Part shown: piece after piece, positions 54,797 to 64,000 of the stretch
Layout: each line of letters starts with the position of its first letter
How positions within the stretch are numbered: position 1 is the first letter of the stretch
Assembly (NCBI RefSeq): GCF_000463115.2
Contig: NZ_AWFX01000057.1
Span: 287,104-351,103 of the forward strand
Reading direction: 5' to 3'
DNA length: 64,000 nt
Source of the DNA: Franconibacter helveticus LMG 23732
GTDB taxonomy: Bacteria > Pseudomonadota > Gammaproteobacteria > Enterobacterales > Enterobacteriaceae
Translations under genes and position numbers: made by a program
Notes under the pieces: model-generated
Seen by the model: only the letters and a program-made list of their open reading frames with translations
What the model was told of the DNA's origin: nothing
Databases searched by the model: none

Positions 54797-55045
54797 AGAA
54801 AAAAGGCGACAGATTATTTACCTGTCGCCCTTTTTCCTGACTCTATACCGGTCACCGGTTTTTCCGTCCCTGTCGCTTTTCGACAACCCCTGTCTTTCCC
54901 TTAGCCTGCAACGCTCCGTGTCGCTTTCCTTTTCCCTTTTAACGCCGCTTCCCCTGGCGGGCCAGCCTGGCCGTAATCCGTTGTTCGTCATCCTGACGCC
55001 AGCATCCTGTTGCGGAATCCTCTCCCTGAGGCTGCCTTGCCTGTG
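54797..55045 (-). ncRNA. csrC: CsrC, CsrA-sequestering small RNA
   Basis: The gap between yihI and engB is where csrC lies in E. coli. Leftward, a promoter TTGAGC (plus 55074-55079) and TAAAGT (plus 55052-55057) with a 16-base spacer predicts a start near 55045. The transcript has about a dozen GGA motifs, many as AGGA or GGGA, the CsrA recognition element. It ends in a strong hairpin GGCGACAG/CTGTCGCC followed by U residues (54797-54829). The predicted length of about 249 bases is close to the 245 of E. coli CsrC, and the terminator resembles that of E. coli. A palindrome CAGAAATTTCTG at 55108-55119 lies upstream; a UvrY role for it is only a guess. Confidence 0.88.
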
Positions 55046-55319
55046 CTTTCTACTTTACCAGGATCTTGCCGATGCTCAAGCAAGCGCAGCCATAACTGGG
55101 GGACTTTCAGAAATTTCTGTACGCATAAGCTGCTGTTTTACTTAACTTAAATTTCGCATGTTGCTGATTTTTTACTAAAAAATCTCAAAGCAGGAATAGC
55201 CGATCGCTTACAAAAGCGCGGGGAAGCGTTGTAAGCCAGCAGCCAGGATAAACACCGTCTTTCGGCCAGGTTCAGGTATAATCCTGGCAATTGCTTATCC
55301 CCTGACGGAGAAAACCGTT

Positions 55320-55958
55320 TTGACTAACTGGAATTATCAGCTGACGCACTTTGTCACCAGCGCGCCAGATATCCGCCATCTTCCTGCCGACACCGGCATT
55401 GAAGTGGCCTTTGCCGGTCGCTCTAACGCGGGGAAATCCAGCGCGTTAAATACGCTCACCCATCAAAAAAACCTGGCGCGCACCAGTAAAACGCCGGGGC
55501 GTACTCAGCTTATCAACCTGTTTGAAGTGGCTGAAGGCAAGCGCCTGGTAGACCTGCCAGGCTATGGTTATGCCGAAGTGCCGGAAGAAATGAAACGCAA
55601 ATGGCAGCGCGCGCTGGGTGAATATCTGGAGAAACGCCTGTGCCTGAAAGGGCTGGTGGTGCTGATGGATATTCGTCATCCGCTTAAAGATCTCGATCAG
55701 CAGATGATTGAATGGGCGGTGGACAGCCAGATCCCGGTGCTGGTGCTGCTGACCAAAGCAGACAAGCTGGCAAGCGGCGCGCGTAAGTCACAGCTTAATA
55801 TGGTGCGCGAAGCGGTGATCGCGTTTAACGGCGACGTGCAGGTAGAAATGTTTTCTTCGTTGAAGAAAATGGGCGTCGACAAACTGCGTCACAAGCTGGA
55901 CAGCTGGTTTAATGATATGCCGGCAGACGCGGAAGAAGAAAACGCCGAAGAGGCGTGA
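55320..55958 (+). CDS. engB: ribosome biogenesis GTP-binding protein EngB (YsxC/YihA)
   Basis: EngB is an essential GTPase of the TrmE-Era-EngA superfamily needed for 50S assembly. The 212-residue protein starts at TTG 55320, the start used in E. coli, with GGAG 10 bases upstream. G1 [13 protein letters not shown]3 [11 protein letters not shown] and G4 TKADKLASG are intact. It is flanked by two sRNA genes, csrC and spf, both transcribed the other way. Confidence 0.97.
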   Translation: MTNWNYQLTHFVTSAPDIRHLPADTGIEVAFAGRSNAGKSSALNTLTHQKNLARTSKTPGRTQLINLFEVAEGKRLVDLPGYGYAEVPEEMKRKWQRALGEYLEKRLCLKGLVVLMDIRHPLKDLDQQMIEWAVDSQIPVLVLLTKADKLASGARKSQLNMVREAVIAFNGDVQVEMFSSLKKMGVDKLRHKLDSWFNDMPADAEEENAEEA

Positions 55959-55999
55959 TCGCGTGCGGGGCAGCTTCCCGCACCCTTTGTTCCGCACAA

Positions 56000-56107
56000 T
56001 AAAAAACGCCCCAGTCATTACTGACTGGGGCGGCTAAATATTCAGCCAAATCCGATTACGTGAAGTAAAAGGTCTGAAAGATAGAACATCTTACCTCTGT
56101 ACCCTAC
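56000..56107 (-). ncRNA. spf: Spot 42 small RNA
   Basis: The sequence reads GTAGGGTACAGAGGTAAGAT from its 5' end and ends in the terminator GCCCCAGTCA-GTAA-TGACTGGGGC followed by T residues. It is nearly identical to the 109-base E. coli Spot 42, one base shorter at the T run before the terminator stem. Spot 42 is an Hfq-dependent sRNA, repressed by CRP-cAMP, that silences galK and other genes of secondary carbon use. A -10-like TAGAGT lies 7 bases before position 56107. It follows polA on the same strand, as in E. coli. Confidence 0.97.
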
Positions 56108-56253
56108 GTCTTTAACTCTACCTTTTTTTTTCTGACCTACAAAGCACTTTTTGTAGTTTTTTTTCACTCTTTACATAGCGAATTCTAATGATCATCACAA
56201 AACGCTATGACTTATGTTGCTTAGTTACATAAAACGGCTATGCATTGACCCGT

Positions 56254-59040
56254 TTAGTGCGCCTGATCCCAGTTTTCACCGCTGCCCACTTCCACCAGCA
56301 AAGGCACGTCAAGTTGCGTACTGGTTTCCATGAGGTGATGAATCTTCTGCGACACGGCTTCGAGATCATCTTTATGCACTTCAAACACCAGTTCATCGTG
56401 CACCTGCATGATCATTTTTACCCGCGGCTTCTCTTCCTGTAACCAGGCGTCAACGGCTATCATGGCGCGCTTGATGATGTCCGCCGCGGTTCCCTGCATC
56501 GGCGCGTTGATCGCCGCGCGTTCAGCGCCAGCGCGGCGCGCCGCATTACTGGCGTTAATATCCGGCAGGTATAAACGCCGCCCCTCCAGCGTCTCAACAT
56601 ATCCCTGCTCTTTTGCCTGCTTACGGGTGCGTTCCATGTATTCCAGCACGCCCGGATAGCGTTCAAAGTAGAGATCCATATACTTCTGCGACTCTTTACG
56701 GGAAATATTCAGCTGACGCGAAAGGCCAAATGCGCTCATGCCGTAAATCAGACCAAAGTTAATGGCTTTAGCGCTGCGCCGCTGTTCGCCGGAAACGCTC
56801 TCCAGCGGCATGCCGAATACCTCAGCGGCCGTGGCGCGGTGAATGTCCTGGCCTTCGGCAAACGCCTTGAGTAAGCCTTTATCGCGGGAAAGGTGCGCCA
56901 TAATGCGCAATTCGATTTGCGAATAGTCAGCAGAAACGATGAGGTAATCGTCAGGGGCAATAAAAGCCTGACGAATGCGCCGTCCCTCTTCATTACGCAC
57001 CGGAATGTTTTGCAGGTTTGGATCGGTTGAGGAAAGCCGCCCTGTTGCCGTTACCGCCTGGTGATAAGAGGTATGAACACGTCCCGTTTTTGGGTTGATC
57101 ATCAGCGGCAGCTTATCGGTATAGGTCGATTTCAGCTTCGCCAGGCCGCGATACTGCAAAATCACCTTCGGCAACGGGTAGTCCAGCGCCAGCTCCGCCA
57201 GCACTTCTTCGGAGGTGGACGGCGCGCCGCCAGGCGTTTTTTTCAATGGCTTGATGCCCTGCTTCTCGAACAGGATCGTTTGCAGCTGTTTCGTTGAAGA
57301 AAGGTTGAACGGCTCGCCTGCAATCTCGTGTGCTTTTTGTTCGAGCTCCGCCAGATGATGGGTTATCTCTTCAGAATGCGCATGCAGAACGGCAGGGTCA
57401 ATTTTTACGCCGTTACGCTCAATACGCGAGATAACCGGCACCAGCGGCATTTCAATGTTCTGGAAGATATTGAGCGGGCCTGCGTGCTTTTGCAGCTTCG
57501 GCCACATCTTCAAATGCAACTGCAACGTGACATCGGCATCTTCCGCCGCATAGCGCCCCGCTTCCTCCAGTGCTATCTGGTTAAAAGTTAGCTGGTTTTT
57601 TCCTTTGCCGGCGATGGTTTCAAAGGTAATGGTTTGATGCTTAAGCCAGCGCTCAGCAAGGCTGTCCATATCATGACGGCCTGAAACGCTGTCGAGAATG
57701 TAAGATTCCAGCATGGTATCGAACGCAATGCCGCGCAGCTCAATGCCATAATTTTCCAGCACGCCACGGTCATATTTCAGGTTCTGTCCCACCTTCAACC
57801 GTTTTTCATCTTCCAGCAATGGCTTGAGGAGTTCGAGAACGCGCTCACGGGAAAGCTGATCCGGCGCATCCAGATAATCATGCGCGACAGGGACATAAGC
57901 GGCGAGGCCCGGTTCCGTGGCAAAAGAGATACCCACCAGGTTAGCCGTCAGGTTATCCAGGCTGTCGGTTTCGGTATCGAAGGCGAAAACGGGCGCTTTT
58001 TTCAGACGGTCTATCCACGTCTGCAATGTCTCTTCATCCAGAATCGTGACGTAATTTTCAAAGGAGAGCGCAACGGCTTCTTCTTCTGGTTCAGCCTCAA
58101 TCTGGATAGTTTCTTTCGGCTTAACGGCAGGTTTTACCCCTTTAGCCTGGAGCCACTTGCCCGCCTCTACGTCAGACGTCCAGCGTTTGAACTCATAACG
58201 CCTGAATAAGCCCAGCAGCTCATCCACCAGCGGTTGCTGCACTTCAAGCTGCTCGCTGGTGAGCTCCAGCGGCACGTCGGTTTTGATAGTCGCCAGTTGA
58301 TAGGAGAGATAAGCCACGTCTTTGCTTTGCTCAAGCTTCGCCGCCATGGTTTTCGCGCCGCGAAAAGCAAGCTCTGCAATTTTTTCCGGGTTAGCATAAA
58401 GCGAGTCCAGCCCGCCCAGCCCTTGCAGCAGCGCCTGCGCGGTTTTTTCTCCTACGCCCGGCACGCCGGGGATGTTATCCGACGAATCGCCCATCAGCGC
58501 CAGGAAATCAATAATCAGCTCCGGGGGCACGCCATATTTGGTCTGTACTTCTTCCGGGCCAAGAATGGTGTTGGTCATCGTATTGATAAGCGTAACCTGC
58601 GGCGTGACCAGCTGCGCCATATCTTTGTCTCCCGTGCTGATAAGCACGGCGCGGCCTGCGGCGGCGGCTTCTTTCGCCAGCGTGCCGATAACGTCGTCTG
58701 CCTCGACGCCGCTCACGGCAAGCAGCGGCAGCCCCATAGCTTTTACCATGGCGTGAAGCGGTTCAATCTGGGCGCGAAGATCATCCGGCATAGGCGGGCG
58801 ATGAGATTTATAGTGCTCGAAAAGCTCGTCGCGGAAAGTTTTTCCTTTCGCATCAAACACCACTGCGGCGTGCGTCGGCTGATATTGCAGCAAGAGACTG
58901 CGCAGCATATTCAGTACGCCATACATCGCACCTGTCGGTTCGCCTGCGCTGTTAGTCAGCGGTGGAAAAGCGTGATAAGCCCGGTAGAGATAAGAAGAGC
59001 CATCAACAAGGATAAGGGGATTTTCTGGGATCTGAACCAT
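56254..59040 (-). CDS. polA: DNA polymerase I
   Basis: PolA fills gaps and removes RNA primers. From ATG 59040 ([18 protein letters not shown]) it has 928 residues, as in E. coli. There are three domains: the 5'-3' exonuclease ([27 protein letters not shown]), the 3'-5' exonuclease ([11 protein letters not shown]) and the polymerase. Polymerase motif A is DYSQIELR, motif [15 protein letters not shown] and motif [12 protein letters not shown]. The catalytic aspartates are all present. The 14-residue extension to 59082 is unconserved. Confidence 0.98.
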   Translation of the reverse strand: MVQIPENPLILVDGSSYLYRAYHAFPPLTNSAGEPTGAMYGVLNMLRSLLLQYQPTHAAVVFDAKGKTFRDELFEHYKSHRPPMPDDLRAQIEPLHAMVKAMGLPLLAVSGVEADDVIGTLAKEAAAAGRAVLISTGDKDMAQLVTPQVTLINTMTNTILGPEEVQTKYGVPPELIIDFLALMGDSSDNIPGVPGVGEKTAQALLQGLGGLDSLYANPEKIAELAFRGAKTMAAKLEQSKDVAYLSYQLATIKTDVPLELTSEQLEVQQPLVDELLGLFRRYEFKRWTSDVEAGKWLQAKGVKPAVKPKETIQIEAEPEEEAVALSFENYVTILDEETLQTWIDRLKKAPVFAFDTETDSLDNLTANLVGISFATEPGLAAYVPVAHDYLDAPDQLSRERVLELLKPLLEDEKRLKVGQNLKYDRGVLENYGIELRGIAFDTMLESYILDSVSGRHDMDSLAERWLKHQTITFETIAGKGKNQLTFNQIALEEAGRYAAEDADVTLQLHLKMWPKLQKHAGPLNIFQNIEMPLVPVISRIERNGVKIDPAVLHAHSEEITHHLAELEQKAHEIAGEPFNLSSTKQLQTILFEKQGIKPLKKTPGGAPSTSEEVLAELALDYPLPKVILQYRGLAKLKSTYTDKLPLMINPKTGRVHTSYHQAVTATGRLSSTDPNLQNIPVRNEEGRRIRQAFIAPDDYLIVSADYSQIELRIMAHLSRDKGLLKAFAEGQDIHRATAAEVFGMPLESVSGEQRRSAKAINFGLIYGMSAFGLSRQLNISRKESQKYMDLYFERYPGVLEYMERTRKQAKEQGYVETLEGRRLYLPDINASNAARRAGAERAAINAPMQGTAADIIKRAMIAVDAWLQEEKPRVKMIMQVHDELVFEVHKDDLEAVSQKIHHLMETSTQLDVPLLVEVGSGENWDQAH

Positions 59041-59473
59041 GTGTCCGTGCCTGATTATCAAGTTATGGATAAAGGATGCCATAGCCTGGCAAAAAACATG
59101 AACTTTTCAGGCCAACTGGGGCGAAAGTTTTGTCGATCCGCGAGATCCCTCCCAGCGCCGCCTGTGGATAACTTTGTGTACAGTTTTATAAGCCATTAAT
59201 AACGTAATAGAATTTTACCGCTTCGCATAACAAAAAACCATTTTCATCAATGACTTGCGTAATTAATGCTTTAGCTAACTATGCCAGACTGAAAAATTAT
59301 TGATGTGGATATAAAAAGGTTAGCTGGATTATTAAGCTGCTATTTTGTTTTATGAATTTCATTCTCTTAAACCCGGTTACCTTTAAGAGCCTCGTTGCGG
59401 ACTGATTTCTGGTAAAATCGCTCTCTTAAATTTTTGTTATGTTTTTTTCCAATTACTTATCGAAAACGCCATT
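59041..59473. other. polA-yihG divergent gap with a DnaA box
   Basis: The 433-base AT-rich spacer holds promoters for polA (left) and yihG (right), but no gene that I can support. A perfect DnaA box, TGTGGATAA (59163-59171; TTATCCACA on the minus strand), lies about 120 bases upstream of the polA start. I could not fix a confident -35/-10 pair for either gene. Confidence 0.5.
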
Positions 59474-60382
59474 ATGTCGAGAATACTCGCCGCGATAACG
59501 CTGGTTTTAAGTATCGCATTAACTGTCCTGGTTACCCTCTGCTGTTCTGTGCCGATCATTCTGGCGGGTATTATTAAGCTTGTTTTGCCATTTCCACCGG
59601 TCTGGCGCTCTGTCTCTGCCTTTTGCAATTTCATGATGTATTGCTGGTGCGAGGGGCTGGCGATATTGCTGCATTTAAATCCGCATCTGAAATGGGATGT
59701 GGAAGGATTAGAAGGGCTTAACAAAAAAAACTGGTATTTGCTCATTTGTAATCATCATAGCTGGGCCGATATCGTGGTGCTTTGCGTGTTGTTCCGCAAG
59801 CATATCCCTATGAACAAGTACTTTTTGAAACAGCAACTTGCATGGATCCCCTTTATTGGTCTGGCCTGCTGGGCGCTGGATATGCCTTTTATGCGGCGCT
59901 ATTCACGCAGCTATCTTCTTAGACACCCGGAAAGACGCGGCAAAGATGTAGAAACGACGCGTCGCTCCTGTGAGAAGTTCCGTCATCATCCCACCACAAT
60001 AGTGAATTTTGTTGAGGGTTCCCGCTTTACGGAAGAAAAGCGGCGACAGCAGCATTCCCCTTATAAACGTTTACTCCCGCCAAAAGCGGCAGGTATTGCT
60101 ATGGCGCTGAACGTATTAGGGAAACAGTTTGATAAATTACTTAACGTAACGCTGAGCTATCCGGAAAATAACGAAAAACCGTTTTATGACATGCTGAGCG
60201 GCAAGCTTACCCGTATCGTAGTACGGATTAATTTATTGCCGATTGATGAAACATTACATGGCGATTATGTAAACGATAAAAACTTCAAAAGAGGTTTTCA
60301 GCGCTGGCTGAATAACTTATGGAGTGAAAAAGATGCGATGCTGGAACGCATGGCGGAAAGCAACAAAAACGCCGGTGAATGA
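59474..60382 (+). CDS. yihG: 1-acyl-sn-glycerol-3-phosphate acyltransferase-like protein YihG
   Basis: A 302-residue inner-membrane acyltransferase of the PlsC/LPLAT family. An N-terminal hydrophobic region (about residues 5-40) precedes the catalytic NHHSWAD (HX4D) motif and the substrate-binding [11 protein letters not shown]. YihG acts as a lysophosphatidic acid acyltransferase accessory to PlsC in E. coli. Its stop lies inside the terminator shared with dsbA. Confidence 0.93.
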   Translation: MSRILAAITLVLSIALTVLVTLCCSVPIILAGIIKLVLPFPPVWRSVSAFCNFMMYCWCEGLAILLHLNPHLKWDVEGLEGLNKKNWYLLICNHHSWADIVVLCVLFRKHIPMNKYFLKQQLAWIPFIGLACWALDMPFMRRYSRSYLLRHPERRGKDVETTRRSCEKFRHHPTTIVNFVEGSRFTEEKRRQQHSPYKRLLPPKAAGIAMALNVLGKQFDKLLNVTLSYPENNEKPFYDMLSGKLTRIVVRINLLPIDETLHGDYVNDKNFKRGFQRWLNNLWSEKDAMLERMAESNKNAGE

Positions 60383-60396
60383 CCGGCGTTTTTTTA
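60364..60396. terminator. bidirectional terminator between yihG and dsbA
   Basis: The stem AACGCCGGT/ACCGGCGTT with loop GAATG includes the yihG stop codon. A residues on the left and T residues on the right give U tracts to both convergent transcripts. Confidence 0.93.
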
Positions 60397-60402
60397 TAGC
60401 GA

Positions 60403-61026
60403 CTATTTCTGGCTGACAAGCGCTTTAACAGTATCAGCATATTGCTGAACAAAAGCGTCCATATTGCTGGTATCCATACCCTGCGGGTTCAGCTGATATT
60501 TGCCGTTAACATACATGGCCGGAACGCCTTGCAGTTGCAGATCCGCCGCCGCTTTTTGCTGCTGGGCAACCAGCGATTTCACCACAAAACTGTTCCATGC
60601 AGCGTCATACTCTTCCGGCTTTACGCCCGCATCAACAAAAACTTTGCGAATATCCGCCACCGACTGAACGGTCTGTGTTTTTTGCACCGCTTCAAACATT
60701 GGCGCAGTGATTTTGTCTTCCACGCCCAGCGCCATTGCTACAGCCCATGCCTGAGTCAAATCTTTACCCAGCGGCCCAAGAAATTCGACATGGTACTTGG
60801 TCATTTTCGTGCCTTCCGGCAGCTTTTTCTTCACCGTGTCGGATACATGCAGCACTTCTTCAAACTGATAGCAATGCGGGCAGTAGAAGGAGAAGAACTC
60901 CAGTACCTGGGGCTCGCCAGCCACCGGTTTTTGTAAGGTGATGTACTCTTTACCGTCGGTAACCTGCGCTGCTGAGGCGCTGAAAGCCAGAATCATACCT
61001 GCCAGCGCCAGCCAAATCTTTTTCAT
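60403..61026 (-). CDS. dsbA: periplasmic thiol:disulfide oxidoreductase DsbA
   Basis: DsbA introduces disulfides into secreted proteins and is reoxidised by DsbB. The 207-residue precursor has the signal peptide [19 protein letters not shown] and a thioredoxin fold with the CPHC active site (Cys49-Cys52 of the precursor) and the cis-Pro loop [10 protein letters not shown]. It would serve the fimbrial pilins and other disulfide-containing envelope proteins. It lies 27 bases after srkA, as in E. coli. Confidence 0.98.
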   Translation of the reverse strand: MKKIWLALAGMILAFSASAAQVTDGKEYITLQKPVAGEPQVLEFFSFYCPHCYQFEEVLHVSDTVKKKLPEGTKMTKYHVEFLGPLGKDLTQAWAVAMALGVEDKITAPMFEAVQKTQTVQSVADIRKVFVDAGVKPEEYDAAWNSFVVKSLVAQQQKAAADLQLQGVPAMYVNGKYQLNPQGMDTSNMDAFVQQYADTVKALVSQK

Positions 61027-61053
61027 AATCTACTTTCTCCTGAAAATTACTGA

Positions 61054-62040
61054 TTAATACATCGGCGTTAATTGTAGAGGCGGTTCACTCAAGACCCTGA
61101 CCTGTTCGATAAAAATGGCGGTCTGTCGGCGCCAGTAATCTTCCTCGGCAAGCCAGGGAAAACTTCTGGGAAAAGCGGGATCTTCCCAGCGTCGAAGCAG
61201 CCACGCCAGATAATAGACCATACGCATAGCGCGCAAAGGCTCTATCAGCGCAAGCTCGTTAAGGCTAAAGGGCATGAATTCTTCGTATGCTTCGATTATT
61301 GTCTCAAGCTGGATGCGCTGTTCGGCTTTATCGCCGTTTAACAGCATCCATAAATCTTGTATCGCCGGGCCGTTACGCGCATCGTCAAGGTCGACAAACA
61401 GCGGCCCGTCACGCCAGAGAATATTGCCGGGGTGGCAGTCGCCATGCAGGCGTAACGGTGTAAAACCGGTATGCCACTGCGCGTTGACAGCCTCAATTAG
61501 CTTATCCGTTGCGTTAAGAAAATCCGCTTTGAGCGAGGCCGGGATGAGGGTCTGTTGTTCAAAAATCTGGCGAGGTTCGATCAAATATTCCTGAACGTCG
61601 ATAGAAGGACGATGTTCAAAGCGAGCGCGGCGTCCACACTGATGAATCCGGCCGAGATACCTTCCGACCCATTCCATTTGATCAAGGCTATCGGCCTCAT
61701 ACTGCCGACCGCCCAGGCTTGGGAACACAGCAAAATAATATCCCTGATGGCAAAGCAGCGTCTCGCTGTTAAAACGCAAAGGCGCGGCAAGCGGCACCTC
61801 TTCTTGCTGTAGTTCCAGCGCAAAGCGGTGTTCTTCGCCGATCTGCTCCGCGCTCCAGCGTTGGGGGCGATAGAATTTCACCACGTAACGCTTACGATCT
61901 TCATCCTGAAACTGGTAAACGCGGTTCTCATAGCTATTAAGCGCAATCAGGCCTGAATCAACGCGGATACCCTGTTCAAACAGGGCATCCATAATCATAT
62001 CCGGGTGTAATGTCTGGAAAGTAAAAGCGTTATTGGTCAT
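61054..62040 (-). CDS. srkA: stress-response serine/threonine kinase SrkA (RdoA/YihE)
   Basis: SrkA is a 328-residue kinase of the choline/aminoglycoside phosphotransferase fold that protects E. coli from MazEF-linked death and is regulated by Cpx. The catalytic loop HGDCHPGNILW and the metal-binding DLDDARNGP are present, as is the N-terminal Lys region RYVVKFYRPQRW. The length equals E. coli. It is cotranscribed with dsbA. Confidence 0.95.
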   Translation of the reverse strand: MTNNAFTFQTLHPDMIMDALFEQGIRVDSGLIALNSYENRVYQFQDEDRKRYVVKFYRPQRWSAEQIGEEHRFALELQQEEVPLAAPLRFNSETLLCHQGYYFAVFPSLGGRQYEADSLDQMEWVGRYLGRIHQCGRRARFEHRPSIDVQEYLIEPRQIFEQQTLIPASLKADFLNATDKLIEAVNAQWHTGFTPLRLHGDCHPGNILWRDGPLFVDLDDARNGPAIQDLWMLLNGDKAEQRIQLETIIEAYEEFMPFSLNELALIEPLRAMRMVYYLAWLLRRWEDPAFPRSFPWLAEEDYWRRQTAIFIEQVRVLSEPPLQLTPMY

Positions 62041-62116
62041 TCCAAAAACCGCAAAGCAAAGCGAATGGCCAAGAATAGCATTTTGTGACCGCAGTGGTGG
62101 ATCCGCTTACAAGCTT

Positions 62117-62386
62117 TTACTCTTTAATTACGCCGCGGGCGCGCAGCAGGGCGGTTTTAAAATCTTCTTCGTAATCTTTTTGGATACCCGGGATCACCGC
62201 ATCTTTGGCGCTATCGCGCATTTTTAGTTGGTAAATCAAAATATCGTCAGAGAGATCCGCAAGTTCACCGGTATAACCTGACTCAGTCGCCAGTTTCTGC
62301 AAAAATTGCAGCAGGTTAAGATCTGGCTCTTTTTCCCAGGCAGGTTGCAGCAATTCGATAACTTCATTCAGGCGTTTGCATTTCAT
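62117..62386 (-). CDS. yihD: conserved protein YihD
   Basis: YihD is an 89-residue soluble protein of unknown function (DUF1040), starting [19 protein letters not shown]. It lies upstream of srkA and divergent from mobA, exactly as in E. coli. GGAGC precedes its ATG. No catalytic motif is evident. Confidence 0.94.
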   Translation of the reverse strand: MKCKRLNEVIELLQPAWEKEPDLNLLQFLQKLATESGYTGELADLSDDILIYQLKMRDSAKDAVIPGIQKDYEEDFKTALLRARGVIKE

Positions 62387-62457
62387 AATGAGCTCCTTTG
62401 GCTTAAGAAGGACACGTTAGCAGGCTCAAACCCACAAGAAAAGAGGTGATATACGTG

Positions 62458-63036
62458 ATGCGCGGTAACGAAATAACAGCCGTGATTCTGGCAGGCGGAC
62501 AGGCAAGAAGAATGCATGGCCAGGATAAAGGCTTGCAGCTTTTGAAGGGAAAGCCGCTCTGGCAACACGTTGCGCAGCGCTTATCACAGCAGGTGGACAA
62601 AATAGCCATAAGCGCTAACCGCAATATGGGAGCGTATAAGCAAAGCGGCTTGCAGGTTATTAGCGATACGCTGCCTGATTATCCCGGTCCGCTGGCCGGC
62701 ATGCTTGCTGCAATGCAAAGTCTCAAAAGTGAATGGTTTCTTTTTTGCCCCTGCGACACGCCTTTTATTCCATCAGACTTAGTCGCCGTTCTGTGGCAGG
62801 GACGGCAGAATGCTAAAGCTGTCTGGGCGCATGATGGCGAGCGTGATCATCCCACGCTTGCTTTGCTTCATCACTCATTAGAAAAACCATTGCATGACTA
62901 CCTGGAGAGAGGCGAGCGTCGCGTAATGCTTTTTTTGCGCGAGGCAGGCGGGCATAGCCTCTCTTTTCAACACGAAAGCGCATGTTTTATTAACGTTAAT
63001 ACTACCGACGATTTGGCTTACTGGCAGGAAAGATGA
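62458..63036 (+). CDS. mobA: molybdenum cofactor guanylyltransferase
   Basis: MobA joins GMP to molybdopterin to form the MGD cofactor used by anaerobic oxidoreductases. The 192-residue protein has the nucleotide-binding signature VILAGGQARRMHGQDKG, then DTLPDYPGPLAGML and CPCDTPFIP. I use ATG 62458; GTG codons at 62455 and 62446 are alternatives, with AGAGGTG upstream. It overlaps mobB by 4 bases. Confidence 0.95.
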   Translation: MRGNEITAVILAGGQARRMHGQDKGLQLLKGKPLWQHVAQRLSQQVDKIAISANRNMGAYKQSGLQVISDTLPDYPGPLAGMLAAMQSLKSEWFLFCPCDTPFIPSDLVAVLWQGRQNAKAVWAHDGERDHPTLALLHHSLEKPLHDYLERGERRVMLFLREAGGHSLSFQHESACFINVNTTDDLAYWQER

Positions 63037-63551
63037 TGGTTCCACTATTAGGCATTGCCGCATGGAGCGGAACGGGTAAAACAACACTTCTCAAACAGCT
63101 TATTCCCTGGCTACGCCAAAACGGGATCCGTTCAGGAATAATCAAACATACCCACCATGAAATGGATGTGGATAAGCCTGGCAAAGATAGTTATGAATTA
63201 CGTCATGCTGGCGCCAATCAGACCCTGGTAGCCAGTGAGAAGCGTTGGGCGCTAATGACTGAAACGCCAGAGCGACCGCCGCTTGATTTGCATTATCTTG
63301 CAAGCCGGATGGACGCCAGCATGCTTGATCTTATTCTGGTCGAGGGATTCAAACAGGAAGCGCTACCTAAAATCGTTCTGTTTCGGGAGGGAGCGGGGCA
63401 TATCGCTGAAGATTTAGAACTCGATGAGTTTGTTATTGCTGTTGCTACTGACGTTAAGCTTGATAGCGTTTGTCCCCTGCTCGATATTAATGATATTGAG
63501 CAGATTGGCTTGTTCATTATTACATGGCTGAAAGAGCAGAAAGGCAGATAA
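63033..63551 (+). CDS. mobB: molybdopterin-guanine dinucleotide biosynthesis adapter protein
   Basis: MobB is a GTP-binding P-loop protein that assists MobA but is not essential for MGD formation. The 172-residue product has Walker A AAWSGTGKTTLLKQL, the KHTHHEMDVDKPGKDS segment and LILVEGFKQE. The start is in an ATGATG run overlapping the mobA stop. The 157 bases from here to the rRNA terminator contain no gene that I can support. Confidence 0.95.
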   Translation: MMVPLLGIAAWSGTGKTTLLKQLIPWLRQNGIRSGIIKHTHHEMDVDKPGKDSYELRHAGANQTLVASEKRWALMTETPERPPLDLHYLASRMDASMLDLILVEGFKQEALPKIVLFREGAGHIAEDLELDEFVIAVATDVKLDSVCPLLDINDIEQIGLFIITWLKEQKGR

Positions 63552-63708
63552 CAATAAAACATGTCACCGGCTTTTCAAAACTGGCCATTAGGGACATATA
63601 GGTAATCACTGGTTCTGGAGCTGTTGGATAAAAACATGTCGAAAAGGGAACGACGTGTTCCCGCAGGAAGAGCAGTCTATAGCGCTTTGTAGTCCAGACG
63701 CAGAAATG

Positions 63709-63736
63709 CAAAAAGCCCATCCGTGAGGATGGGCTC
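63709..63736 (-). terminator. terminator of the rRNA operon
   Basis: Leftward beyond 5S, the stem AGCCCATCC/GGATGGGCT with loop TCAC is followed by five U residues. It lies 13 bases after the 3' end of 5S rRNA. Confidence 0.93.
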
Positions 63737-63748
63737 TTGCGTTATTTG

Positions 63749-63868
63749 ATGCCTGGCAGTTCCCTACTCTCGCATGGGGAGGCCCCACACTACCATCGGC
63801 GCTACGGCGTTTCACTTCTGAGTTCGGCATGGGGTCAGGTGGGACCACCGCGCTACGGCCGCCAGGCA
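63749..63868 (-). rRNA. rrf: 5S ribosomal RNA
   Basis: The 120-base sequence reads TGCCTGGCGGCCGTAGCGCG at the 5' end and finishes GAACTGCCAGGCAT, with complementary ends forming helix I. It is a near-copy of E. coli 5S. It is the last gene of the rRNA operon next to mobB, the rrnA position in E. coli. Confidence 0.98.
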
Positions 63869-63959
63869 AATTCTGTTCACCTGCCGCCACTTCCGGCCAC
63901 AGGCTGTATCCGTCACAAGCTGAATTGCTCAAATCACGCCAAAACACCTTCGGCGTTGT

Positions 63960-64000
63960 AAGGTTAAGCCTCACGGTTCATTAGTACCGGTTAGCTCAAC
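63960..64000 (-). rRNA. rrl: 23S ribosomal RNA, 3' end (partial)
   Basis: The last ~41 bases on the minus strand read GTTGAGCTAACCGGTACTAA and end GAGGCTTAACCT, the conserved 3' terminus of enterobacterial 23S rRNA. The rest is beyond the window. The 91-base spacer to 5S carries no tRNA. Confidence 0.95.

Noticed and set aside
63869..63959. Possible tRNA between 23S and 5S
   Set aside because: The 91-base spacer shows no cloverleaf or CCA end.

Overview
The window is chromosomal DNA from a gamma-proteobacterium of the Enterobacteriaceae. Almost every gene has the length, start context and neighbours of its E. coli counterpart, but the gene order and the LPS-core genes differ from E. coli K-12. 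The waaA-waaE-coaD arrangement is the Klebsiella/Serratia/Cronobacter type. I cannot name the species from sequence alone. Most of the window is core genome. Accessory DNA is limited to a phosphoethanolamine-transferase gene, a fimbrial operon and a short AT-rich three-gene island. I see no integrase, transposase, insertion sequence, phage gene, tRNA or CRISPR array.

Layout: (1) 1-4772: the end of an LPS-modifying alkaline-phosphatase-superfamily gene, then waaA-waaE-coaD, with rpmB-rpmG and mutM on the opposite strand. (2) 4986-10678: radC, coaBC-dut, slmA, pyrE-rph with the pyrE attenuator, and yicC. (3) 10962-20428: a complete phosphoethanolamine transferase where E. coli has dinD/yicG, a frameshifted ligB, then gmk, rpoZ, spoT, trmH and recG. 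(4) 20808-26307: a chaperone-usher fimbrial operon (subunit, chaperone, usher, adhesin, subunit) where E. coli has gltS. (5) xanP and yicH, followed by a junction that is not contiguous in E. coli, to yiiD-dtd-yihY-yihX. (6) 32763-44361: the complete sulfoquinovose (sulfo-EMP) locus: regulator csqR/yihW and kinase yihV leftward; yihU, T, S, R, Q, P, O and ompL rightward. The ompL gene carries a single-base frameshift. (7) 44400-45992: an AT-rich three-gene operon of unknown function. (8) 46177-52633: typA, the nitrogen regulon glnA-glnL-glnG with its sigma-54 promoter and NtrC sites, and the mini-gene yshB. (9) 52661-63551: hemN, a possible small membrane-protein gene, yihI, the sRNA gene csrC, engB, the sRNA gene spf, polA, yihG, dsbA, srkA, yihD and mobAB. 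(10) From 63709 the window runs into the distal end of an rRNA operon on the minus strand (5S and the 3' end of 23S), at the position of rrnA in E. coli.

How the genes work together: the SQ locus encodes import (YihO, with OmpL as a likely outer-membrane route), glycoside hydrolysis (YihQ), anomer equilibration (YihR), isomerisation (YihS), phosphorylation (YihV), aldol cleavage (YihT), reduction of sulfolactaldehyde to DHPS (YihU) and probable DHPS export (YihP), all under CsqR. GlnL and GlnG control glnA through the NtrC sites seen here. CsrC titrates CsrA, and Spot 42 silences secondary carbon use. The candidates for something undescribed are the AT-rich 44400-45992 operon, the hairpins between transporter genes of the SQ operon, and the 57-codon ORF between yihI and hemN.
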